A stretch of DNA of 64,000 nucleotides, from positions 2,480,001 to 2,544,000 of the forward strand of contig NZ_JARUBF010000001.1 of assembly GCF_029626025.1 (NCBI RefSeq), written 5' to 3'. The notes under the pieces were generated by a model that saw nothing but the letters and a program-made list of their open reading frames with translations, made no database searches and had not been told where the DNA came from. How positions within the stretch are numbered: the stretch's first letter is position 1; each line of letters starts with the position of its first letter. Source of the stretch: Solwaraspora sp. WMMD406. Its GTDB lineage: Bacteria; Actinomycetota; Actinomycetes; Mycobacteriales; Micromonosporaceae. Positions 33,101 to 41,195 of the stretch are shown in pieces. Made by a program: the position numbers and the translations under genes.

Positions 33101-35964
33101 GCCAACTGGTCAACCAGGCGGCCGCCCAGCGGGGCATCGCCGCCAGCGCCACCCCGACCAACTTCGCCACCGCCACCCTCGCCCAGCTCGCCGAAGCACT
33201 CGACGAACTCAGCACCACCGGCCAGGGCGAGGAGCGCGGCACCGCCGCCGTGGCCGGAGCCGCGGTCTGGGCGCGCGCCTTCCAGATCGACTACGACCTG
33301 GTCGCGGCACCGGCCGCACCGGCCGCACCGGGCGGTGCCGGCCCGGCCGGGACCTGGCAGGTGTACGCCCGCGACGACCATCCGCTGGCCGAGCCCCTTC
33401 GGCTGGCTCTGGAACAGGCCGGTGTCGGCAGCGGGGTGCTGGTCTGCCTGTCGGCCGGCAGCACCGAAGCGGAACTCGAACTCGCCCTGCGGGCGGCCAA
33501 GGCGGTTCTGAGCGGCACCCACGGCGACCGGTTCGTCCTCGTCCAGCAGGGCCGGGGAGCCGCCGGGCTGGCCAAGACGCTGCGCCTGGAAGCCCCACAG
33601 GTACGGGTCACGGTGCTCGACGTACCGCTGATCCGGGAAGCCCTGCCCTGGGTCTGCGCCGAAGTCGCCGCCACCGACGGCTTCACCGAGGCCCGCTACG
33701 ACGCCGACGGCGCGCGCCGGGTGCCGGTACTGCGCCCCATGCCGGTCCGGCCGGCGCGCACCGAAGCGGCGCTCGGCTCCGATGACGTGCTGCTGGTCAC
33801 CGGCGGCGGCAAGGGCATCACCGCCGAATGCGCGCTGGCGTTGGCCGGCGACAGCGGTGCCCGGCTGGCGGTGCTCGGCCGATCCGACCCGGCCGACGAC
33901 CAGGATCTGGCCACCAACCTGCGGCGGATGCGCGACAGTGGAGTGACGGTCCGCTACCTGCGGGCCGACGTGACCGACGCCGGGCAGGTCGCTAACGCCG
34001 TCGCCGAGGTGGTACGGGAATGGGGTCCGGTCACCGGCGTGCTGCACGGCGCCGGCCGCAACGAGCCGGCCGCGCTGACCAACCTGGACATGGCCCGGTT
34101 CCGGGCCACCTTCGCCCCCAAGATCGACGGGCTGGACGCCGTCCTCGACGCCGTCGACCCGCAGGCGATGCGGCTGCTGGTCACCTTCGGCAGCATCATC
34201 GGCCGAGCCGGGCTGCACGGCGAAGCGCACTACGCGACCGCCAACGAATGGCTCGCCGCCCGGACCGCGTCCTTCGGCGAGCAACATCCGCAGTGCCGGG
34301 CCATCTGCATGGAATGGTCCGTCTGGTCCGGCGTCGGTATGGGCGAACGCCTGTCGGTCGTCGAGACACTGCACCGCGACGGCGTCATTCCGATCTCGCT
34401 CGACGACGGGGTGGCCCTGATGCGCCGGCTCGTCGTTGACCCGCAGGTGCCGCCGGTCGTGGTGATCAGCGGGCGGACCACCGGCATCGACACCGTCGCC
34501 TACGACCTGCCCGAACTGCCGCTGCTGCGGTTCGTCGACAAACCACTGGTCCACTACCACGGAGTCGAACTGGTCAGCGAGACCATCCTCGACCCCGGCG
34601 GCGACCTCTACCTCAACGACCACCGGCTGGACGGCAACCTGCTGTTCCCCGCCGTGTTCGGCATGGAAGCCATGGCCCAGGTGGCGACCGCCGTCACCGG
34701 CGCCGACACCGTACCCCGTATCGAACAGGCCGAGTTCATCCGGCCGATCGTGGTCCCCCCCGACGGCAGCACCCCCATCCGGGTCGCCGCCGTCGTCACC
34801 GACGACGACACCGTCGAGGTCGCCATCCGCAGCGCCGAGACCAGCTTCGCCGCCGACCACTTCCGGGCCACGCTGCGCTTCACCGACGACGCCGCCCCCG
34901 CCGGAGCACCCGACCAGGTCGCCGACGACCTGCCGGTGGTGCCGCTCGACCCGGCCCGTGACCTGTACGCCGACACCATGTTCCAAGGGCCCCGGTTCCA
35001 GCGGCTGCGCCGCTACCACCGGGCCGCCGCCCGACACATCGACGCCGACGCCGAAGCCGTACCGCAGACCGCGTGGTTCGCCGGCTACCTGCCGGCCGAC
35101 CTGCTCCTCGGCGACCCCGGCCTGCAGGACACGCTGATGCACGCCAACCAGGTCTGCGTGCCGGACGGCACCCTGCTGCCCGCCGGCATCGACCGGATCC
35201 ACCCCGGCGGCCGGCGGCTGACCGGCCCCGGCGACTTCCGGTTCTGCGCCAGCGAACGGAGCCGGGACGGCGACACCTACGTCTACGACATCGCCGTCCG
35301 CGACGGCGACGGCACCGTGGTCGAACGGTGGGAAGGTCTGCGGCTGCGGGCGGTACGCAAGAAGGGCGGCGCCGGCCCCTGGGTCGCGCCGCTGCTCGGC
35401 TCCTACCTGGAACGGTCGGTGCAGGACCTGCTCGGTGGCGACACCGCCGTCGTCGTCGAACCCGGACCGGACGCCGACGAACCCGCGGTACGCCGGACCC
35501 GTACCGCGCTGGCCGCCGGCCGGACCATCGGAGCGCCGGTGACCGTCGACCACCGGCCGGACGGGCGTCCGGAACTGGCCGACCGGGCGATCTCCGCCGC
35601 CCACGGCGCCGGAGTCACCCTCTGCGTCACCGGCAGCGGCCCGCTCGGCTGCGACGTCGAACCGGTGGCGCAGCGCTCCGCCGCCGACTGGGCCGGCCTG
35701 CTCGGCGGACACCTGCCGCTGGCCGAACTGCTCGCCACCGAACTCGGCGAAAGCCTCGACACCGCCGCGACCCGGGTATGGACCGCCATCGAATGCCTGC
35801 AGAAGGTCGGCCGGCCCCAGCCCGTACCGCTGACCCACCTGGCCGACGGACCCGTCGGCTGGACGATCCTCGGCAGCGGGGGGATGCGGATCGCCTCCCT
35901 CGTCACCTCGCTGCGCGACCACGCGGGCCCGGTGGCGTTCGCCGTGCTCGTCGAAGGGCGGTGA
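30157..35964 (+). CDS. pksE: iterative type I enediyne polyketide synthase (PKSE)
   Basis: This 1935-aa single-module PKS has the enediyne domain order. KS is at about 1-460, with C211 in DGACSSS, H344 in EGHGTG and KGMIGHTKAAAG. AT is at about 500-900, with S655 in GHSLGE. ACP is at about 945-1020, with S978 in LHLSSITVG. KR is at about 1208-1440 (TGGGKGI, HYATANEW). DH is at about 1475-1720 (H1489 in NDHRLDGNLLFP). A C-terminal phosphopantetheinyl transferase is at about 1740-1935 (GCDVE at 1831-1835, WTAIECLQKVG). It would build a C15/C16 polyene from malonyl-CoA and activate its own ACP. Length and self-contained PPTase are typical of PKSE. ATG 30157 follows AAGGAGG and overlaps the E5 stop. 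Confidence 0.96.
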   Translation: MTRIAVVGMACRYPDATSPRELWENALAGRRAFRRLPDVRMRLDDYWDADPATPDRFYARNAAVVEGYEFDRIAYKVAGSTYRSTDLTHWLALDVAAMALADAGFPMAEGLPRERTSVVVGNSLTGEFSRANQMRLRWPYVRRMVAAALKEQDWDDEQLATFLADLETSYKAPFPAIDEDTLAGGLSNTIAGRICNHFDLKGGGYTVDGACSSSLLSVATACKTLLDGEADVAIAGGVDLSIDPFEIVGFAKTGALARGEMRVYDKGSNGFWPGEGCGMVVLMRERDAVEAGHRSYATIAGWGISSDGKGGITRPEISGYQLALRRAYDRAGFGIDTVGLFEGHGTGTAVGDTTELKALTLARRAADARAPRAAISSIKGMIGHTKAAAGVAGLIKAALSVHHEVLPPAIGCVDPHDELTRDDAMLRVLRQAEPWPTEVPVRASVTAMGFGGINTHVVLEKREPRLRARLDSRTRSLATSGQDAELLAVDAFSLAELRDRLQRLIDFVPTVAYAQLADLAATLHRELRDLPYRAAVVVTSPEDAHRQLTRIIDAVDAGDTRLLAADGRAFLGYVSGPGRIGYLFPGQGSGRGTSGGALRRRFVEADQVYRRAALPVTGDMVATDVAQPRIVTGSMAGLTVLGNLGLEATVAVGHSLGEIAALHWAGAIDEDTLLRIARVRGRTMSEHASSGTMASVSAAPDAVDPLIAGRPVVIAGYNGPQQTVVAGPVDEIEAVCQAARRSGVAATRLAVSHAFHSPLVAAAADAFGKRLVGERLTPVARTVISTVTGDALPAETDLPALLHRQITDPVLFAQAATIAAKDVDLLVEVGPGRVLSNLVAQITDVPAFALDTDDQSLVGLLRIVAGAFVVGAGSIHSGLFHGRLTRNLAVGTEFKFFTNPCESAPTVPASLVAVAARPGAGAGTDTEAPTGGGPASTVADGAETSLELLRRLAAERAELPVEMVREDSLLLDDLHLSSITVGQLVNQAAAQRGIAASATPTNFATATLAQLAEALDELSTTGQGEERGTAAVAGAAVWARAFQIDYDLVAAPAAPAAPGGAGPAGTWQVYARDDHPLAEPLRLALEQAGVGSGVLVCLSAGSTEAELELALRAAKAVLSGTHGDRFVLVQQGRGAAGLAKTLRLEAPQVRVTVLDVPLIREALPWVCAEVAATDGFTEARYDADGARRVPVLRPMPVRPARTEAALGSDDVLLVTGGGKGITAECALALAGDSGARLAVLGRSDPADDQDLATNLRRMRDSGVTVRYLRADVTDAGQVANAVAEVVREWGPVTGVLHGAGRNEPAALTNLDMARFRATFAPKIDGLDAVLDAVDPQAMRLLVTFGSIIGRAGLHGEAHYATANEWLAARTASFGEQHPQCRAICMEWSVWSGVGMGERLSVVETLHRDGVIPISLDDGVALMRRLVVDPQVPPVVVISGRTTGIDTVAYDLPELPLLRFVDKPLVHYHGVELVSETILDPGGDLYLNDHRLDGNLLFPAVFGMEAMAQVATAVTGADTVPRIEQAEFIRPIVVPPDGSTPIRVAAVVTDDDTVEVAIRSAETSFAADHFRATLRFTDDAAPAGAPDQVADDLPVVPLDPARDLYADTMFQGPRFQRLRRYHRAAARHIDADAEAVPQTAWFAGYLPADLLLGDPGLQDTLMHANQVCVPDGTLLPAGIDRIHPGGRRLTGPGDFRFCASERSRDGDTYVYDIAVRDGDGTVVERWEGLRLRAVRKKGGAGPWVAPLLGSYLERSVQDLLGGDTAVVVEPGPDADEPAVRRTRTALAAGRTIGAPVTVDHRPDGRPELADRAISAAHGAGVTLCVTGSGPLGCDVEPVAQRSAADWAGLLGGHLPLAELLATELGESLDTAATRVWTAIECLQKVGRPQPVPLTHLADGPVGWTILGSGGMRIASLVTSLRDHAGPVAFAVLVEGR

Positions 35965-35970
35965 ACGAAC

Positions 35971-36408
35971 GTGTCTGACTACTTCGAGTACCGCCACGTG
36001 GTCGGCTTCGAGGAAACCAACATGGTCGGCAACGTCTACTACGTCAACTACCTCCGGTGGCAGGGCCGGTGCCGCGAGATGTTCCTCAAGCAGCACGCCC
36101 CGGACGTCCTGGTCGACCTGCAGGCCGACCTGAAGCTGTTCACCCTGCGAGTGGACTGCGAGTTCTTCGCCGAGATCACCGCGTTCGACGAACTCGCCAT
36201 CCGGATGCGGCTGGTCGACCTGGCCCAGACCCAGGTCGAGTTCAGCTTCGACTACGTACGGCTGGACGCCGGCGGCGAGCTGCCGGTGGCCCGGGGACGG
36301 CAGCGGGTCGCCTGCATGCGCGGACCCAACACCCGGACCGTTCCGACCCGGGTACCCGAGGCGTTGCTGCGCGCCCTGGCCCCGTACAGCGCCCTGGCGC
36401 GGGTGTAG
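35971..36408 (+). CDS. E10: enediyne thioesterase E10 (4-hydroxybenzoyl-CoA thioesterase fold)
   Basis: This 145-aa hot-dog thioesterase has the E10 signature YFEYRHVVGFEETNMVGNVY (quoted to 20 residues) followed by NYLRWQGRCREMFL. It hydrolyses the polyene from the PKS acyl carrier domain; with PKSE alone it releases heptaene products in known systems. It starts 6 bp after the PKS stop with a GTG. Length is exactly that of the family. It is cytoplasmic and probably tetrameric. Confidence 0.94.
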   Translation: MSDYFEYRHVVGFEETNMVGNVYYVNYLRWQGRCREMFLKQHAPDVLVDLQADLKLFTLRVDCEFFAEITAFDELAIRMRLVDLAQTQVEFSFDYVRLDAGGELPVARGRQRVACMRGPNTRTVPTRVPEALLRALAPYSALARV

Positions 36409-36432
36409 CCACGGCCGTTGAAGGAGGACGAC

Positions 36433-36969
36433 GTGAACGTCGATCATCAGCCATCGCACGAGCTGCTGGATCCCACGCTGCTGCGTCAGGTGTTCGGCAC
36501 CTTCGCCACCGGCGTCACGGTGCTGACCGTCGGAGGCGCGCAGCCGCACGGGATGACCGCCAACTCCTTCACCTCCGTGTCGCTCGACCCGCCGCTGGTG
36601 CTGGTCTGCGTCAACCGGCAGGCGGTCATGCACGACTCGCTCGTGGCGGCGGGCACCTTCGGGATCTCGGTACTCGCCGCCGACCAGGAAAAGGTGGCCC
36701 GACATTTCGCCAACCGGTGGCGGCCGCTCGGCCGGGCCCAGTTCGACGACGTCGACTGGCAGCCCGGCCGGGTCACCGGCGCGCCCCTGATCGACCGGGC
36801 CGTGGCCCACTTCGAGTGCGGGCTGTGGCGCACCTATGACGGCGGTGACCACAGCATCTTCACCGGTCACCTGCTCTCGGCCCAGCAGTACAGCGACGAC
36901 GAACCGGTGCTGTTCCTGCACGGGCGGTTCCGCCAGCTCAGTCCGGAGCGAAAGGAGGTACCGACGTGA
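36433..36969 (+). CDS. E6: flavin reductase-like FMN-binding protein (E6-like)
   Basis: This 178-aa FMN-binding split-barrel flavin reductase shows FATGVTVLTVGG, then HGMTANSFTSVSLDPPLVLV, then FGISVLAADQ and VAHFECGLW. It would use NAD(P)H to supply reduced flavin to a monooxygenase. AAGGAGG at 36421-36427, 5 nt before GTG 36433, decides the start over in-frame codons upstream. It overlaps the P450 start (GTGA). Homologues follow the core in nine-membered enediyne loci (from memory). Confidence 0.85.
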   Translation: MNVDHQPSHELLDPTLLRQVFGTFATGVTVLTVGGAQPHGMTANSFTSVSLDPPLVLVCVNRQAVMHDSLVAAGTFGISVLAADQEKVARHFANRWRPLGRAQFDDVDWQPGRVTGAPLIDRAVAHFECGLWRTYDGGDHSIFTGHLLSAQQYSDDEPVLFLHGRFRQLSPERKEVPT

Positions 36970-38330
36970 CCACCACCCCCATCACCGCGGTCCCACCGGG
37001 GCCGACCGGCGCGGCGTCGCTGGGCACCCTGTGGAAGTTCGGCCGCGACCGACTCGGCGTGATGAGCTCGTCGGCGAGCCGCCACGGCGACGCGGTACGG
37101 CTGGCCACCTGGCCGTGGCCGTTCTACTTCTTCAACGACCCGGAGCACGCCAAACACGTGCTTGCCGACAACAACCAGAACTACCACAAGGGCATCGGCC
37201 TGGTGCACGCCCGCCGGGCGCTCGGCGACGGGCTGCTGACCAGCGAAGGCGAACTGTGGCGGGAGCAGCGGCGGGCGATGCAGCCGGTGTTCCAGGCCAA
37301 ACGGATCGCCGGCCAGGCCGGCGTGGTTGCCGAAGAGGCCGCCGGGCTGGTCGAACGGTTACGCGCCCGGGCCGGCGGCCCCCCGGTGGACGTCGTACGG
37401 GAGGCCACCGCGCTGACCCTCGGCGTCCTCGGCCGTACGCTGCTCGACACCGACCTGGCGGAGTACTCCTCGATCGGGCAGTCGTTCGAAGCCATGCAGG
37501 ACCAGGCCATGTTCGAACTGGCCACGATGAGCATGGTCCCGATGTGGGTGCCACTGCCGCAGCAGCTGCGGTTCCGCCGGGCCCGGCGGGAGCTGCAGAC
37601 CATCGTGGACCAGATGGTCGCCGACCGGACCCGACGCGACGGTCCCGGCGGCGGCGGTGACGACGCGCTGTCCCGACTCATCCAGTCCACCCGCAAGGAG
37701 GCCGACCCCCGCCGTGGCCAGCAGCGGATGCGCGACGAGCTGGTCACCTTGCTGCTCGCCGGACACGAGACGACGGCCAGCACGCTGAGCTGGAGCTTCT
37801 ACCTGATCGACCAGCATCCGCAGGTACGTCAGCGGTTGCACGAGGAAGCCGTCGACGTGCTCGGCGACCGACTGCCCACGTACGAGGACCTGCGCCGGCT
37901 CACCTACACCTCGATGGTGATCGAGGAGGTGATGCGACTGTATCCGCCGGTGTGGATGCTCTCCCGCATCGCGCAGGGCCCCGACACCATCGGCGGGTAC
38001 GAGGTACCGGCCGGGGCGAACGTGCTGATCTGCCCGTACACCCTGCACCGCCATCCCCGCTTCTGGCCGGACCCGGAGCGGTTCGACCCGGAGCGCTTCG
38101 ACCCGGGCCGCCCCACCGACCGCCCCCGGTACGCCTACGTGCCGTTCGGCGCGGGTCCCCGGTTCTGCGTCGGCAACCACCTCGGCATGATGGAGGCCGT
38201 CTTCGTGCTCGCCCTGGTCAGCCGCGAGCTGCGGCTGATCAAGCCGACCCGTTACCGGGTCGTGCCGGAGCCCATGCTGTCGCTGCGGATCCGGGGCGGG
38301 CTGCCGATGCGGGTCGAACCCGCGCGCTGA
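36966..38330 (+). CDS. E7: cytochrome P450 (E7-like)
   Basis: This 454-aa P450 has the I-helix motif AGHETTAS (about 265-272), the ExxR motif EEVMR (about 319-323), RFDPERF and the heme-binding FGAGPRFCVGNH with thiolate C401. The sequence around LLAGHETTASTLSW and the P-x-P-rich meander resemble the CYP102/CYP4-like class also seen for the enediyne E7 proteins. No signal or membrane anchor is present, so it is soluble and needs external redox partners. It ends the core operon and would oxygenate the polyene or enediyne core (inference). The hairpin at 38347 follows. Confidence 0.9.
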   Translation: MTTTPITAVPPGPTGAASLGTLWKFGRDRLGVMSSSASRHGDAVRLATWPWPFYFFNDPEHAKHVLADNNQNYHKGIGLVHARRALGDGLLTSEGELWREQRRAMQPVFQAKRIAGQAGVVAEEAAGLVERLRARAGGPPVDVVREATALTLGVLGRTLLDTDLAEYSSIGQSFEAMQDQAMFELATMSMVPMWVPLPQQLRFRRARRELQTIVDQMVADRTRRDGPGGGGDDALSRLIQSTRKEADPRRGQQRMRDELVTLLLAGHETTASTLSWSFYLIDQHPQVRQRLHEEAVDVLGDRLPTYEDLRRLTYTSMVIEEVMRLYPPVWMLSRIAQGPDTIGGYEVPAGANVLICPYTLHRHPRFWPDPERFDPERFDPGRPTDRPRYAYVPFGAGPRFCVGNHLGMMEAVFVLALVSRELRLIKPTRYRVVPEPMLSLRIRGGLPMRVEPAR

Positions 38331-38346
38331 GCCACGGCACGACAGA

Positions 38347-38380
38347 GTCGACCCCGGCGGCCAAGGCCGCCGGGGTCGAC
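38347..38380. terminator. bidirectional hairpin terminator of the core operon
   Basis: GTCGACCCCGGCGGCC pairs perfectly with GGCCGCCGGGGTCGAC around two bases (AA). It lies 17 bp past the P450 stop, between convergent genes. Confidence 0.85.
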
Positions 38381-38429
38381 GTCGTGGTGCGTCGTACCGT
38401 CGCAGGTGGTGTCGGCGGCGCGGCGGCGG

Positions 38430-39506
38430 TCAGTGGGCCGGATGCGGTAGCGCGGCCGGCACCTGCCACCGACCGACCTGGCGGGCGGCCAGGAAGCTGG
38501 CCCACGCGGCCACCTCGACCAGTTGGCTGTCGTCAGGATGGTGGCGCCGGAACTCGTCGACCACCTCGGCGTCCACCTGGTACGAGGCGAGCGCGGTGAG
38601 CAACGCCAGCCGGGCAGCCGCCCGATCGGCGTCGGGCAGGCCGTCGATCAGGTCCTCGCACCACTGCCGGCTCAGCCCGGTCTCCTCACCCCGCCAGCGG
38701 GACAACCGGTTCTCCACCACGTCGCGCACCTGCGGGGAGACCGCCTGCCGCCCGACGGCGTCGAACGCGGCGTAGGCCCGGGCCACGGCGTCGGCGACGT
38801 TCGGATCGGCGGCGGCCCAGGCCGCGTCCGGCGGCAGTACGGCGGTCGGCAGCAGCGGCAGCGACCGTCCCGGCGTCGGCTCGTCGCGCAGCGCCGGATC
38901 GAGCCGTCGGCTGATCGCCCGCTTGAGCCGCCGGCGGGCCGGCGGATGCAGCCCCGGCGGCAGCAGGAAACTGGACAGGAAGACGTTCACCATCCGGGTC
39001 AGGTAGTGGAACGCGACCACGACACCGACGAGTTCCGGCAGCTCCGCCGCCGGGTACGGCGAACGGCTGGCCGGGTCGTCCGGCAGATGGGCTGCCCGGG
39101 CCCAGGCGACCAGTTCCCGTACCCGGGGATCGGCGACGTCGTCCGGCCGGTCGGCGACCACCGCTTCGGCGTCGTTCTCGTCCGCCAGCGCGTACATGCC
39201 GGTGCTGTGCATGTCCACGCAGTACGGGCAGATGTTGGCCACCGAGACGCCGGCCGCGACCGCTTCCTTCGCCAGTCGGTCGACCCGGCCGACGACCAGC
39301 AGCGGCTCCCGCATCAGCATCCAGAAGGCGCTGAGCGTCCGGGGGGCGGGGGAGTGCAGCAGCACCGGCGGGATGACCAGCCGCATCTCCTGCGCGCACT
39401 GGGCGTACACCTCGGCGACGCTGCCGGTCGCGGCCCCTTCCGGTACCGGGCGGACGTGACGCACCTGGCGTCCGACGACGGAGGCGACGACCCGTCGGAT
39501 GACCAT
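38430..39506 (-). CDS. AhpD/carboxymuconolactone-decarboxylase-like protein (copy 2)
   Basis: This 358-aa protein is a paralogue of the protein at 21765 over its full length. Shared landmarks are VIRRVV...VRHVRPV at the start, VLLHSPAP, the redox motif NICPYCVDMHST (C-x2-C-x3-H near 94-105), FHYLTRMVNVFL and TGLSRQWCEDLIDGLPDADR. A likely role is thiol-dependent peroxide reduction or another redox step on the locus product. It is divergent from egtA with a 306-bp gap. ATG 39506 is the only start that fits the paralogue's N-terminus; upstream frame extension is low-complexity. Confidence 0.75.
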   Translation of the reverse strand: MVIRRVVASVVGRQVRHVRPVPEGAATGSVAEVYAQCAQEMRLVIPPVLLHSPAPRTLSAFWMLMREPLLVVGRVDRLAKEAVAAGVSVANICPYCVDMHSTGMYALADENDAEAVVADRPDDVADPRVRELVAWARAAHLPDDPASRSPYPAAELPELVGVVVAFHYLTRMVNVFLSSFLLPPGLHPPARRRLKRAISRRLDPALRDEPTPGRSLPLLPTAVLPPDAAWAAADPNVADAVARAYAAFDAVGRQAVSPQVRDVVENRLSRWRGEETGLSRQWCEDLIDGLPDADRAAARLALLTALASYQVDAEVVDEFRRHHPDDSQLVEVAAWASFLAARQVGRWQVPAALPHPAH

Positions 39507-39812
39507 GACGATTCCCTTTCGCTCGACGTGGCGCTTCCGGTGCCGTTCCCTTTCCGGGCAGGACGCCGCCCGTCGGTGGTCTGCTGCCCCCAGCATGGCC
39601 AGCGGGTCGGACGAGGGGGAACTTCCAGAATGCCGAGCGGTCGGTCGTGCCGGTGCGCGCCGGCCGCTCGCGCGCCGTTTGCCCAACCGTTTCTGAGATG
39701 TCAGCCGGTAGGCATACTCTGGAATCGTCGACGTCGATCCCGACGATCCTGGCCAGCGCTGATCCCTCCGCGCCGACTCGTCACGTCGGCGCAAGTGACG
39801 AGAGGAGTAGCC
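39507..39812. promoter_or_regulatory. divergent control region between the AhpD-like gene and egtA
   Basis: This 306-bp region must carry promoters in both directions. The stretch 39695-39740 is locally AT-richer (TTTCTGAGATGTCAGCC, GGCATACTCTGG) and fits a forward promoter about 90 bp before egtA. No sulfur-regulon palindrome is present. Confidence 0.35.
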
Positions 39813-41195
39813 GTGTCCCATTTTCAACCCCGACATTCCAGACCGCCCTGGCCGGTGCTGATCGGACCCGTCGGTGACACGTCGTCGCCCGGCGGCGACC
39901 CGACCCTGGGCGGCGGCGACCTGACCCTGGGCGGCGGCGACCTGACCCTGGGTGGGGACGGCACGATCGCCGACCTGGCGGCGGCAGCCGGCTACGTCGC
40001 CCGGATCTGCTTCAAGACCGGCCCGCCGAGCCGCGCCGGCCTCGAACTCGAATGGACCGTCCATCACCGCGACCAACCCGCCCGCCCCCTCGATCTGACC
40101 GTCCTGGCCGACGCGCTCGGTGACCACGCCCCGCGGACCATCCGGCCGGACAGCACCCACACCCCCCTGCCGTACGGCGGCGTCGTCACCGTCGAACCCG
40201 GCGGCCAGGTGGAGATCTCCACCGCACCGAATCGATCCCTGGCGACGCTGTGCCGCCACGCCGAAGCAGACGCGCGGACCTTGACCGACCGGCTGACCAA
40301 GGCCGGCCTGCGAATCGGGCGATGGGGTAGCGACCCGCACCGGGCGCCGCGGCAGATCCTGCGAAACCGACGATACGCCGCGATGGCCGGCGCGTTCGCC
40401 CGACAAGGCACCGTCGGAGCCGACATGATGTGTGGCACCGCCGGCCTGCAGGTGTGCCTCGACGCCGGCACCCAGCAGCAGTTGTCGGCCAGATGGACCG
40501 CGGCGCACGCCGTCGGTCCGGTGCTTGTCGCACTGTTCGCCAACTCGCCGTACCGGGCCGGACGACGGACCGGATGGGTGTCCAGCCGGATGGGCACCTG
40601 GTTGGCGCTCGATCCGATTCGCACCGCCCCGCCAGACCTCGGCCGGACCGATCCGGTCGACGCCTGGATCGACCGGGTACTGGACACCCCGCCGTTGTTC
40701 GTGGCCGAAGGCGCCGACGCCTGGCGACTGCCGGGACCGGTCAGCTTCGGGGAATGGATCCGGACCGGCTCACCGCGCCCGCCGACCTACGCCGACCTGG
40801 ACCTGCACCTGAGCACCCTCTTTCCGCCGGTACGTCCGCGTGGCTACCTGGAAATTCGCTATCTCGACGCCCAGCCGCGCAGCGAGTGGATCCTGCCGGC
40901 GGCGGTGCTGTGGGCACTGTTCGCCCGGGACGAGACCGTCGAGGCCGCCATTTCGTACGCCGCCCCGGTTGCCGACCGGTGGCTTGCCGCCGCCCGTCAC
41001 GGTCTCGCCGACCCGGATCTGGCCGCTGCCGCCCGGTCCCTGGTCGACCTGGCCTGCGGCGCGCTGCCCGACACGGACCTCCCCACCGACACCGTCGAGA
41101 TGGTGATACGCGCGCTGGGTGACCGGCTGCGCGATACCGACCCCGGTCGGCCGCACCGGCTGAGCGTGGCGAACCACGAAGGAGAACTGCCGTGA
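39813..41195 (+). CDS. egtA: EgtA, glutamate-cysteine ligase of ergothioneine synthesis
   Basis: This 460-aa GCS2-type ligase makes gamma-glutamylcysteine, the sulfur donor for ergothioneine. Diagnostic segments are GLELEWTVHH near 80, VEPGGQVEISTAP near 132-144, GADMMCGTAGLQVCLD near 210 and RGYLEIRYLDAQP near 345. The N-terminus carries an unusual linker made of repeated GGGDLTLG units (about 28-48), encoded by tandem 18-bp copies. GTG 39813 is fixed by GAGGAG 6 nt upstream. Its stop overlaps the egtB start by 4 bp. Confidence 0.9.
   Translation: MSHFQPRHSRPPWPVLIGPVGDTSSPGGDPTLGGGDLTLGGGDLTLGGDGTIADLAAAAGYVARICFKTGPPSRAGLELEWTVHHRDQPARPLDLTVLADALGDHAPRTIRPDSTHTPLPYGGVVTVEPGGQVEISTAPNRSLATLCRHAEADARTLTDRLTKAGLRIGRWGSDPHRAPRQILRNRRYAAMAGAFARQGTVGADMMCGTAGLQVCLDAGTQQQLSARWTAAHAVGPVLVALFANSPYRAGRRTGWVSSRMGTWLALDPIRTAPPDLGRTDPVDAWIDRVLDTPPLFVAEGADAWRLPGPVSFGEWIRTGSPRPPTYADLDLHLSTLFPPVRPRGYLEIRYLDAQPRSEWILPAAVLWALFARDETVEAAISYAAPVADRWLAAARHGLADPDLAAAARSLVDLACGALPDTDLPTDTVEMVIRALGDRLRDTDPGRPHRLSVANHEGELP

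Noticed and set aside
31774-36921. 1715-codon open frame antisense to the PKSE gene
   Set aside because: It is Gly/Val/Asp/Gln/His-rich low-complexity translation with no domain, a codon-bias mirror of the real PKSE and E10/E6 genes.
26174-38330. PUFA synthase or ordinary iterative PKS instead of an enediyne PKS
   Set aside because: The KS-AT-ACP-KR-DH-PPTase order with LHLSSI ACP and the adjacent E3, E4, E5 and E10 genes are specific to enediyne loci.
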